Origin: Gemmatimonadota bacterium
GTDB taxonomy: Bacteria; Gemmatimonadota; Gemmatimonadetes; Gemmatimonadales; Gemmatimonadaceae
Length of the DNA stretch: 10,391 nt
Assembly (NCBI GenBank): GCA_029884515.1
Contig: JAOUHR010000040.1
Span: 1 to 10,391 of the forward strand
Reading direction: 5' to 3'
Shown: positions 1-6,170 of the stretch, one piece after another
Position numbering within the stretch: position 1 is the stretch's first letter
Layout of the letters: each line of letters starts with the position of its first letter
The notes under the pieces: model-generated
Database searches by the model: none
Told to the model about the DNA's origin: nothing
What the model saw: the letters and a program-made list of their open reading frames with translations, nothing else
Program-made: the position numbers and the translations under genes

Positions 1-702
1 GCGGGAGCACTATCTCTGGATGCTCGACGCGATCAAGGCGCGCGGGCTTCCCGCGGAGATCAGCATCAAGCCCACCCAGCTCGGTCTCGACCAGTCGGAA
101 CCGGCCTGCCTCGCCCACTATCTCGCAATCGCCGCCAAGGCTGACGCGGCGGGCTCCGCGATCTGGATCGACATGGAGGACTCGACGTACGTCGACCGGA
201 CGCTCGCGCTCTACGAACAGGTGAAGGCGAAGCACCCGAGGACGGGGCTCGCGCTCCAGGCCTACCTGTATCGCACGCCGAAGGACCTCGAGCGCCTGCG
301 GCCGCTCAAGCCCGTGATCCGGCTGGTGAAGGGCGCCTACGCCGAGCCCGCCAAGGTGGCCTTCCCGAGGAAGGCCGACACCGACGCCGCGTACGAGTCG
401 CTGGCCGGGACGATGCTGGAGTGGGCGCGCACCAGGAGTGCGTCCCGATCCTCGGCACCCATGACGTGCCGCTCATCGCAAGGCTGCTCGCGCGGGCCGA
501 CCAGCTCGGCCTCAAGAAGGGCCAGTTCGAGGTGCACATGCTCTACGGCATCCGCGAGCGCGAGCAGCAGCGCCTGCGCGCCGAGGGGCACGCTGTCGCC
601 ACACTGGTGAGCTACGGCGACGCCTGGTACCGCTGGTACATGCGGCGACTCGCCGAGCGACCGGCCAACGTCTGGTTCGTGGCGAAGTCGATCTTCGGGT
701 GA
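1..702 (+). CDS. Proline dehydrogenase, 5'-truncated by the window edge and frameshifted
   Basis: Oxidises L-proline to pyrroline-5-carboxylate using FAD, the first step of proline catabolism. Only the C-terminal part of the TIM barrel is visible. Family landmarks appear in order: IDMEDS (167-184), RLVKGAY (320-340), LGTHD (451-465), LYGIR (541-555) and RRLAERPAN (643-669). The Lys of RLVKGAY and the Arg-rich RRLAERPAN motif are the usual flavin and proline contacts. The reading frame changes between about 421 and 436: the first three landmarks before that point are in one frame and LGTHD onward are in another, a shift that corresponds to one missing base. The conserved protein continues on both sides, so this is either a sequencing or assembly error or a recent mutation. 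The stop follows soon after RRLAERPAN, as in monofunctional enzymes of about 300 residues, with no fused aldehyde dehydrogenase. The next gene overlaps the stop by four bases. Confidence 0.88.
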
Positions 703-2405
703 GCACGCGCGGGGGGCGGCCGGCGAACAGGTCGCTCGCGCGGCTCCACGCGCTGCGAGGCGTCTTTGGCGCGGCAGCGGCACGGGAGAAGCTCGCGCTC
801 CTCAGGACCTGTGACCGGTCCCGGTGGCGGCGCGCACGCGACGTGCGCGCGTTCCACGACGAGCTGCTCTTCATCGCCGCGTTCCCCGACACGCGCGTGC
901 TGCACGGCGCCGCCTGCCGGGCGCTCGACCGATTCGGCCGGATCGTCCGCGCCCTCCCCGCGCCCGAGCGCGACGCGCTCGGCGACTCGGGGCTCGCCGG
1001 CACGGCGACCGAGCACACCTTCATGTACGGGATCGCGCGATGGCTCGCGCGCACGGGCGAACAGGTGCGCTTCGCGTGGACGCGCGAGCGCGATGCCGAG
1101 CGACTCGACCCGCTCCTCCGGCTCACGCTCACGGCGGCCGAGCTCGACCGGTTCGATTCGGGCGAGGTGGGGACGCGCGCCTGGATCGAGGAGGCGAGCC
1201 GTGACGTGCGCGGCGGAAGCGTGCCCTGGCTGCTGGGCATCGGCCCGCAGGGGCACGACGTCCTCTCCGACACGGTCTGGAGCTCCGACTATGACGAGGC
1301 CGAGGCGCCGCTCCGCTGGTCGCTCGGCGACTCCGCGCACTCGACGTCGCGCAACCGCGTGCGCACGTCGCCGACCCGCGTGCGGACGGGATTCCGGGCC
1401 GTTGGCGCGGACCCGGTCGCGATGCTGCGCGCACCGCTGCCGGGGATCGAGCGGCTGCGCGGCACCGAGGCGGCGAGGTGGCACGACGCCTCGGTCGCCG
1501 CGATCGCGGCGCGCACCCGCGAGGTCTTCCCCACGATCTACGCGAACCCCGACGAGATCTACCGCTGCCCGCTCGGCGAGGGCGCGGCGCTCTGCGTCCT
1601 TGGCGTCGCGCCCGACGACCGGTCGGTGCTCGAGGCGAACTACGGCTACGTGATGTTCTCGAACGGCGTCCCGATCGGTTACGGGGGCGTGACCACGCTG
1701 GGCGCACAGGCCAACACGGGCGCCAACCTCTTCGAGAGCTTCCGCAAGAGCGAGGCGGCCTTCCTGTTCGCGCAGTCACTGCGCGCGTTCCGCACGCTGT
1801 TCGGTACCGCACGTTTCGTGGTGAACCCGTACCAGTTCGGCCAGGGCAACGAGGAGGCGATCGCGTCCGGCGCCTACTGGTTCTACGACCGGCTCGGCTT
1901 CCGGCCGGCGACCCGCGCGGCGCGCACGCTCGCGGCACGGGAACGCGCCCGGATCGCGGCCGACCGCACGCACCGGTCCTCGCGCCGCACGCTGCTGGCG
2001 CTGGCGCGCGGTGACATGCTGCTCGAACTCGGCGGCGGCACCACGCCCCTGCTGCCCGAGGACCTGCTGGTGAGGATCGGCGCACGGGTCACTAGCACGC
2101 TCGCGGGGATCCCGGCCGGCGGACGCGAAACGGAGATCGATGCGCATGCGCGCCGCCTGCTCACGCGTTGCACCGGCGAGCGCCGCGGGTTGCGCGCCAC
2201 GGAGCGACTCGGCGCGCGCCTGCTCGTGCCGGTGCTGCTGGCGATCGAGCCCGCAATCGCCCGCTGGCGGGCGGCCGACCGACGCGCGCTCTGGCGACTG
2301 GTGCAGCTGAAGGGGGCGCGGCAGGAGCGGGGCTTCGCACGGGCCGCCGCCGAGATGCCACGGTTCTGGCAGGCGGTGGGCGAGGCCGCGCGGCCGGGCC
2401 GATAG
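699..2405 (+). CDS. Uncharacterised 568-residue protein with GNAT-like C-terminal half
   Basis: Function not known. The start is a GTG whose last bases overlap the proline dehydrogenase stop (GTGA at 699-702), which suggests translational coupling; no clear ribosome binding site precedes it. The N-terminal part (about 1-260) is Arg- and Ala-rich and mostly helical in character, with no motif I recognise. Residues about 312-403 resemble an acetyltransferase (GNAT) fold: a strand with NGVPIGYGG, a helix rich in FLFAQ-type residues, then NPYQFGQGN and YWFYDRLGFRP, which matches the typical late GNAT segment in which a Tyr-rich helix precedes LGF. Soluble: no signal peptide or membrane segment is seen. 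The tail (about 430-568) is again basic and alanine-rich. Base composition matches the neighbours. It may belong to the same transcript as proline dehydrogenase, but nothing shows a shared pathway. The reading frame is confident; the GNAT assignment is moderate and is based on pattern only. Confidence 0.72.
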   Translation: MSTRGGRPANRSLARLHALRGVFGAAAAREKLALLRTCDRSRWRRARDVRAFHDELLFIAAFPDTRVLHGAACRALDRFGRIVRALPAPERDALGDSGLAGTATEHTFMYGIARWLARTGEQVRFAWTRERDAERLDPLLRLTLTAAELDRFDSGEVGTRAWIEEASRDVRGGSVPWLLGIGPQGHDVLSDTVWSSDYDEAEAPLRWSLGDSAHSTSRNRVRTSPTRVRTGFRAVGADPVAMLRAPLPGIERLRGTEAARWHDASVAAIAARTREVFPTIYANPDEIYRCPLGEGAALCVLGVAPDDRSVLEANYGYVMFSNGVPIGYGGVTTLGAQANTGANLFESFRKSEAAFLFAQSLRAFRTLFGTARFVVNPYQFGQGNEEAIASGAYWFYDRLGFRPATRAARTLAARERARIAADRTHRSSRRTLLALARGDMLLELGGGTTPLLPEDLLVRIGARVTSTLAGIPAGGRETEIDAHARRLLTRCTGERRGLRATERLGARLLVPVLLAIEPAIARWRAADRRALWRLVQLKGARQERGFARAAAEMPRFWQAVGEAARPGR

Positions 2406-2426
2406 CGAATCGTAATCCGGGCATCA

Positions 2427-2486
2427 CTCACCCCTCATCGCGGCGTCATCGGCGCGGAGGGGTGGCGGGGGTACCCTCCGGGTGAG
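2427..2486 (+). promoter_or_regulatory. Competing inverted repeats in the leader of the TonB-like gene
   Basis: The 134-base gap between the uncharacterised gene and the TonB-like gene holds several inverted repeats that share bases. CACCCCTC (2429-2436) is complementary to GAGGGGTG (2457-2464). The alternative is GGAGGG (2456-2461) with CCCTCC (2474-2479), extended outside by CTCACCC (2427-2433) with GGGTGAG (2480-2486). The two foldings cannot exist together. The first could also be a terminator stem for the upstream gene, but no T-run follows it. No known riboswitch class is recognised, and in such GC-rich DNA short repeats can occur by chance. Confidence 0.35.
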
Positions 2487-2525
2487 GACGCACCGCGCAT
2501 CGCGCGCGGCGCGCACCACGTAGCC

Positions 2526-2531
2526 GGGAGG
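2526..2531 (+). promoter_or_regulatory. Ribosome binding site of the TonB-like gene
   Basis: GGGAGG lies eight bases before the ATG at 2540 and fixes the start of the TonB-like protein. Confidence 0.7.
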
Positions 2532-2539
2532 ATCGTCCG

Positions 2540-3241
2540 ATGCTCTCCACGCTGCTCGAGTCCCGCCACCAAAGCCGGCCGGCACGCGCCGCCGGCGCGA
2601 CCTCGCTCATCGCGCACGCGGTCGTCATCACGCTCACCGTCCTCGCCACGGCGCAGACCCGCACACCGATCACGCGGCCACAGGTCTCGCCGCCGATCAT
2701 CTTCCACGTGGCGCCCGCTCCGATCGCGCCGGCGGCCCCGGCCACGCCGGCGACCGCCGACCCGGCCCCGAGCCCGAACCCGATGCCGGCGCCCTCGCTG
2801 CCAGTCCCCACGATCACGCCCGTCGGGATCCCCGCCGCGTCCACCGCACCGGTGCAGACCGCCGTGCTGGCCTACCCCGGCAGCCGCCCGGGCGCGAGCG
2901 TGCCGACCGGCATCGGCAGCGGCACCCCGGGGGGCGGCGAGCCGTTCGGCGTGAATCTCGTGGACCGTCCCGTGAAGACCGTGCCGGGCAGCGGACGGCC
3001 GCGGTATCCGGCAGCGCTCACGCGCGACCGGATCGAGGGCGCCGTGAGCGCGAGCTTCGTCGTGGACACCCTCGGCCGGGTCGAGCTGGGCAGTTTCGTG
3101 GTCGTGGAGTCGTCACACCCGCTCTTCGAGCGCGCGGTGCGCGACGCCTTGGGCGGCATGCGCTTCACGCCGGCCGAGGCGGGGGGGCGGCATGTGCGCC
3201 AGCTGGTGGAGCAACGCTTCCTGTTCACGCTCCGCCGATGA
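2540..3241 (+). CDS. TonB-like energy transducer protein
   Basis: A 233-residue periplasm-spanning protein of the TonB family, which passes proton-motive energy from an ExbBD complex to outer-membrane receptors. The layout is classic: a short cytoplasmic N-terminus, one membrane anchor at about 20-39, a Pro/Ala-rich linker at about 42-130, and a TonB C-terminal domain at about 154-231. That domain starts with RYPAAL and continues through GAVSASFVVDTLGRVE, SHPLFERAVRDAL and the MRFTPAEAGGR segment. It is somewhat shorter than E. coli TonB. Genes for ExbB, ExbD or a receptor are not in the window, so its partner is unknown; many bacteria carry several such orphan TonB proteins, some of which serve other envelope roles. 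The start is supported by a good ribosome binding site. Confidence 0.9.
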   Translation: MLSTLLESRHQSRPARAAGATSLIAHAVVITLTVLATAQTRTPITRPQVSPPIIFHVAPAPIAPAAPATPATADPAPSPNPMPAPSLPVPTITPVGIPAASTAPVQTAVLAYPGSRPGASVPTGIGSGTPGGGEPFGVNLVDRPVKTVPGSGRPRYPAALTRDRIEGAVSASFVVDTLGRVELGSFVVVESSHPLFERAVRDALGGMRFTPAEAGGRHVRQLVEQRFLFTLRR

Positions 3242-3252
3242 CGTCGTAGATT
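3224..3252 (+). promoter_or_regulatory. Possible leaderless promoter of the cupin gene
   Basis: TTCACG (3224-3229) and TAGATT (3247-3252) are separated by 17 bases and each matches the sigma-70 boxes at four of six positions. The -10-like box ends only six bases before the cupin ATG at 3259, and no Shine-Dalgarno sequence lies in between. That geometry fits a transcript starting at or very near the start codon. The -35 box lies inside the end of the TonB-like gene. Tentative. Confidence 0.35.
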
Positions 3253-3258
3253 CGGCGC

Positions 3259-3645
3259 ATGACAACCACCAAGACCAACGCCGTCACCTTCCACCGCTGG
3301 GCCGACATGCCCAAGGAGAGGGTGACCGACCAGATCTCGCGCCGCCTCGTCACCGGCCAGCAGATGATGCTCGCGCACGTCTACCTCGCCAAGGGGGCGA
3401 TCGTGCCGAAGCACCAGCACCACAACGAGCAGCTGACCTACATCCTCGAGGGTGCGCTCCGCTTCTGGGTCGGCAGCGACGGCACGGAGGTCATCGACGT
3501 GCGGGCCGGCGAGGTGCTCCACATCCCGTCGAACGTCTGGCACAAGGCCGAGGCGCTCGAGGACACGCTCGACGTCGACGTCTTCAGCCCGCCGCGCGAG
3601 GACTGGCTGAACCACACCGACAGCTACTTCCACAGCAAGAAGTAG
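3259..3645 (+). CDS. Small cupin-domain metalloprotein
   Basis: A 128-residue single-domain cupin beta-barrel. Motif 1 is seen as KHQHHNEQLTYILEG: His52, His54 and Glu57 or Gln58 are the likely metal ligands, in the common HxHxxEQ form. Motif 2 is seen as GEVLHIPSNVWH, with His95 as the fourth ligand. Single-domain cupins of this kind include KdgF-like sugar-handling enzymes, lyases and binding proteins, so the reaction cannot be named. There is no signal peptide; it should be cytoplasmic. It begins 17 bases after the TonB-like gene and ends two bases before the short-chain dehydrogenase gene, so the cupin and the dehydrogenase are very likely cotranscribed and may act on the same small molecule. 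No clear ribosome binding site precedes the ATG. Confidence 0.87.
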   Translation: MTTTKTNAVTFHRWADMPKERVTDQISRRLVTGQQMMLAHVYLAKGAIVPKHQHHNEQLTYILEGALRFWVGSDGTEVIDVRAGEVLHIPSNVWHKAEALEDTLDVDVFSPPREDWLNHTDSYFHSKK

Positions 3646-3647
3646 CG

Positions 3648-4436
3648 ATGGACCTGGGTCTCGAGGGACGGGTCGCGTTCGTCGCCGCCGCGAGCCGCGG
3701 GCTCGGCCGCGCGATCGTCGAGGAACTGGCGGCCGAGGGCGCGCAGGTCGCGTGCTGCGCGCGCGGGGACGATATCGCGGCCGTCGCCGCCATGGTGGCG
3801 AAGGCGACGGGTGCCGACGTGCTCGGCATCGTCGCCGACGTCTCGGTACCTGCAGACGTCGAGCGCGCGGTGCGCGAGACGATCGCGCGCTTCGGCCGCA
3901 TCGACATCCTCGTCACCAACGCCGGCGGGCCCCCGCCCGGCCCCTTCGAGAGCCACTCCCCCGACGTGTGGCGCCGCACCGTCGAGGTGAACCTCGACAG
4001 CGTGGTGAACCTCACGCGCGCCGCGCTGCCGGGCATGAAGGAGCGTCGATGGGGGCGCATCCTCAACGTCACGTCGATCACCGTGAAGCAGCCGGTGGAG
4101 GGGCTCATCCTCTCCAACAGCATCCGCGCGGCGGTGACCGGGTTCGCGCGCACCATCGCGAACGAGGTCGCGCCCTTCGGCATCACGGTGAACAACATGC
4201 TGCCGGGCTACACGCGCACCGAACGGCTGGAGCAGCTGGCCGAGAGCAACGCGAAGGCGAAGGGTGGCACTGCCGCGGAGGCACTCGGCGTCTGGGAGAA
4301 GCAGGTGCCGATGGGGCGCGTGGGAGCACCTCGGGAGTTCGCGGCACTCGCCGCCTTCCTCGCCTCGGAGCGCGCGAGTTACATCACCGGCCAGAACATC
4401 GCCGTGGACGGCGGCTGGATCCGCGGGCTGCTCTGA
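3648..4436 (+). CDS. Atypical short-chain dehydrogenase/reductase (SDR) family protein
   Basis: A 262-residue Rossmann-fold protein of the SDR family, close in length to 3-oxoacyl-ACP reductases. The cofactor loop is AAASRGLG (residues 13-20), a variant of TGxxxGxG; the D-V pair at 64-65 and TNAGG at 90-94 are also present, as is the PG motif after VNNML (181-187). Ser143 occupies the catalytic serine position (NVTSIT), but where YxxxK should follow, the protein reads SNSIR (156-160), with Ser for Tyr and Arg for Lys. This LSNSIR form is typical of a divergent SDR group annotated as beta-ketoacyl-ACP-reductase-like that lacks the normal tetrad, so standard reductase chemistry is uncertain. 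It starts two bases after the cupin stop, in an apparent operon, and converges on the DinB gene with a gap of only six bases. Confidence 0.92.
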   Translation: MDLGLEGRVAFVAAASRGLGRAIVEELAAEGAQVACCARGDDIAAVAAMVAKATGADVLGIVADVSVPADVERAVRETIARFGRIDILVTNAGGPPPGPFESHSPDVWRRTVEVNLDSVVNLTRAALPGMKERRWGRILNVTSITVKQPVEGLILSNSIRAAVTGFARTIANEVAPFGITVNNMLPGYTRTERLEQLAESNAKAKGGTAAEALGVWEKQVPMGRVGAPREFAALAAFLASERASYITGQNIAVDGGWIRGLL

Positions 4437-4442
4437 GCCCGT

Positions 4443-4961
4443 TCAGGGCGCCGGCATCGGCACACCGCGCGCCGCGCGCGCGAGCCGCTTGAGGAGCGCG
4501 AGCTGCCCGGAGTGGTAGATGTCATGCTCGCCGAGCGAGCGCAGCATCTCGCCGACGGTGATGCCGGTGCCGAGTGGCGCATCGCGTGAGGAGCCGACCA
4601 TCTCCTCGAATCGCTCCGACGACAGCATCCGGATCGTCGCAAGCAGCTCCTCGTGGGCCGCATCGAGTGACGCGAGCGCCTCGCGCCACGCAGCCTCGCT
4701 CGTGTCCGGGACCGCGGGCCAGTCCCCGTCCCCCGGAGTGGCGGGCGCGCCACCGTGCACGCGGCGCGTGACCTCGCGGGTCCAGCTCCGCATGTGCAGC
4801 ACGGTCTCCCAGATGCTGTGCGCGCCACCGCCAGGGGGCCAGCGCGCATCCTCAGCCGTGACATCGGCGAGGATCGCGGTGCGCGACGGGCCATGCCATG
4901 GATCGCCGTCGTGCGCGCGTCGCAACTCGGCGATGAGCCCTTCCCGATCGTGCCGTGCCAT
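4443..4961 (-). CDS. DinB-family putative metalloprotein
   Basis: A 172-residue four-helix-bundle protein of the DinB/YfiT-like superfamily. The three histidines expected to bind a divalent metal are visible: His56 in HSIWETVLHMRSW and His146 and His150 in GEHDIYHSGQL. Members of this superfamily include thiol transferases (bacillithiol or mycothiol dependent) and many proteins of unknown function; nothing here fixes the substrate. The name does not imply the DNA polymerase DinB. The chosen ATG at 4961 starts MARHDREGLIAELRRAHDG, a normal beginning for the family. The frame stays open upstream to an in-frame start at 5066, but the extra 35 residues look unlike coding sequence for this family. 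No convincing ribosome binding site is seen before 4961. It is the only gene in the centre of the window on the minus strand and is transcribed away from the sulfur operon. Confidence 0.85.
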   Translation of the reverse strand: MARHDREGLIAELRRAHDGDPWHGPSRTAILADVTAEDARWPPGGGAHSIWETVLHMRSWTREVTRRVHGGAPATPGDGDWPAVPDTSEAAWREALASLDAAHEELLATIRMLSSERFEEMVGSSRDAPLGTGITVGEMLRSLGEHDIYHSGQLALLKRLARAARGVPMPAP

Positions 4962-5112
4962 CGGCCAAATGTGCACGGACGGCGGTCGCGCGGCCACGAT
5001 GCTGGTGACGTCGCCCGGCTCGTGGCATGTTAGTCCCTTGAGGCATGCATACGGGCCGACGCACAACCGAAGGTCAGGGGGCCGGGTCCATGCCGGTCCC
5101 GCCCCGTGGCGC

Positions 5113-5141
5113 TTGCCGTCGTCCTCGTCCTATACTACTAT
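5113..5141 (+). promoter_or_regulatory. Candidate sigma-70 promoter of the sulfur operon
   Basis: TTGCCG (5113-5118) and TACTAT (5136-5141) are spaced by 17 bases and match the consensus boxes at four of six positions each. They lie in the only AT-rich patch of the region, 58 bases before the first start codon. The exact -10 is uncertain because TATACT (5131-5136) and TATATT (5139-5144) overlap it. Confidence 0.45.
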
Positions 5142-5162
5142 ATTGGAGTATAGAGAAATACT
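5130..5162 (+). promoter_or_regulatory. AT-rich inverted repeat, likely operator of the sulfur operon
   Basis: CTATACT (5130-5136) and AGTATAG (5147-5153) form a perfect seven-base inverted repeat around a ten-base spacer. A further ATACT (5158-5162) makes a second dyad with AGTAT (5147-5151). The cluster is strikingly AT-rich against its surroundings and covers the probable -10 box, the usual place for a repressor site. A dimeric winged-helix regulator such as an ArsR- or Rrf2-type protein would fit; the regulator gene is not in the window. Sulfide/persulfide-responsive ArsR proteins (BigR/SqrR) are known to control operons with YeeE/YedE proteins, which makes that family a reasonable but unproven guess. 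Confidence 0.55.
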
Positions 5163-5186
5163 TCCATCCGGCCCGCTCGCGAGAGC

Positions 5187-5191
5187 AGGAG
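5187..5191 (+). promoter_or_regulatory. Ribosome binding site of the TsdA-like gene
   Basis: AGGAG stands seven bases before the GTG at 5199 and supports that non-ATG start, after which the protein opens with a signal peptide. Confidence 0.75.
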
Positions 5192-5198
5192 TCTCATC

Positions 5199-6161
5199 GT
5201 GCCACCTGTTTCACGACTCGTCCTCCCGATCCTCGCCGCGCTCAGTGCCATGGGCGCGACGGCGTGTGGCGGTTCCGCCGCCCCGGAATCGGATGGAGCC
5301 GCGACGGCTGCCGTCACCTTCCACGAGGCGGCGTGGACGCCGCCGCGCGAAGCCGACATCCCCGCCGACTCCCTGGGCGCCTCCATTCGCCGTGGCCTCC
5401 ACCTGCTGCGGTTCACGCCGGAGAGCCTGCCGGCCTACGCCGCGTCGAACCTGCGCTGCACCAGCTGCCACCAGGATGACGGCCTGCGACCGACCGCCGC
5501 GCCACTGACCGGCTCGCACGCGCGGTTCCCGAAGTACATGGGACGCTCCGGCGCGGTCATCGCGCTCGCCGACCGCGTGAACTACTGCTTCACGCGCTCC
5601 CTCGCGGGCAATGCGATCCCGGTCGGCAGCCGCGAGATGACGGACATCCTCGCGTACCTCGCGTTCATCTCCAAGGACGTCCCGGTCGGCACGAAGATCG
5701 CCGGCGCCGAGGGCCTCATCGCGATGCCCGAGCAACTGGACGGGGACGCCGTGCGCGGCAAGGAGCTCTACGTCGCCAAGACCTGTGTCACCTGCCACGG
5801 CCCTGACGGCGCCGGGAACATGCCGATCCCGCCGCTCTGGGGCGCGAAGTCGTACTCGATCGGCGCGTCGATGGCGCGGATCGAGCGCGCGGCGAGCTTC
5901 ATCATGCACAACATGCCACAGACCGCACCGGGCACGCTCACCGCGCAGGAGGCGTTCGACCTCGCGGCCTACATCGACGCCCAGCCGAGACCGGATTCAC
6001 CCGGCAAGGAGAGCGACTTCCCGATGGGAGGCGCGCCTGAGGACACCCCGTACGACACGCAGGGACACAAGGCGTTCCGACCGCCGCCGCTGCTCCCGAG
6101 GGGCAACCCCAAGGGTGCGATCGTGCCGAATCCGCGGGTGACCCGCGACGTGAAGCCGTAG
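5199..6161 (+). CDS. tsdA: TsdA-like dihaem cytochrome c (thiosulfate dehydrogenase family)
   Basis: A 320-residue exported dihaem cytochrome. TsdA enzymes join two thiosulfates into tetrathionate, or run the reverse reaction, in the periplasm. An N-terminal hydrophobic segment (5-20) ends in GATACGG, so Cys23 may be lipid-modified, although the lipobox is weak. Haem 1 binds at CTSCH (87-91) and haem 2 at CVTCH (196-200). The diagnostic TsdA region is present: TPESLPAY, then FPKYMGRSG, then DRVNYCFTRSLAG, whose Cys130 matches the unusual cysteine axial ligand of haem 1 in characterised TsdA. Further on come PPLWGAKSYSIGASMARI and HNMP, with Met239 a likely haem 2 ligand, and a QPRP stretch near the end of the domain. 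The Pro-rich tail (about 265-320) is typical in position. It is the first gene of the sulfur operon, nine bases before soxC, so it may also pass electrons for the SoxC/SoxD pair. The family is confident; true thiosulfate activity is not proven. Confidence 0.85.
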   Translation: MPPVSRLVLPILAALSAMGATACGGSAAPESDGAATAAVTFHEAAWTPPREADIPADSLGASIRRGLHLLRFTPESLPAYAASNLRCTSCHQDDGLRPTAAPLTGSHARFPKYMGRSGAVIALADRVNYCFTRSLAGNAIPVGSREMTDILAYLAFISKDVPVGTKIAGAEGLIAMPEQLDGDAVRGKELYVAKTCVTCHGPDGAGNMPIPPLWGAKSYSIGASMARIERAASFIMHNMPQTAPGTLTAQEAFDLAAYIDAQPRPDSPGKESDFPMGGAPEDTPYDTQGHKAFRPPPLLPRGNPKGAIVPNPRVTRDVKP

Positions 6162-6170
6162 GTTTTCCGT

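Noticed and set aside
421..436. Programmed ribosomal frameshifting in the proline dehydrogenase gene
   Set aside because: No slippery heptamer, and this enzyme family is not known to use frameshifting; mutation or sequence error is simpler.
2487..2520. GCGCGC-rich stretch before the TonB-like gene as a possible repeat or hairpin
   Set aside because: Simple CG alternation common in this composition; no defined repeat unit or stem with a clear loop.
3192..3647. Upstream extension of the short-chain dehydrogenase frame through the cupin gene
   Set aside because: The extension is a shadow of the cupin gene in another frame; the dehydrogenase fold begins normally at the ATG at 3648.
4962..5066. 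Longer start for the DinB-family protein at 5066
   Set aside because: The additional 35 residues do not resemble the family N-terminus; the ATG at 4961 gives a normal length. Some doubt remains because neither start has a good ribosome binding site.
4519..5508. Plus-strand open frame of 329 codons opposite the DinB gene and running into the TsdA-like gene
   Set aside because: Ser/Arg/Pro-rich low-complexity translation with no family features; it overlaps two supported genes and crosses the promoter region.
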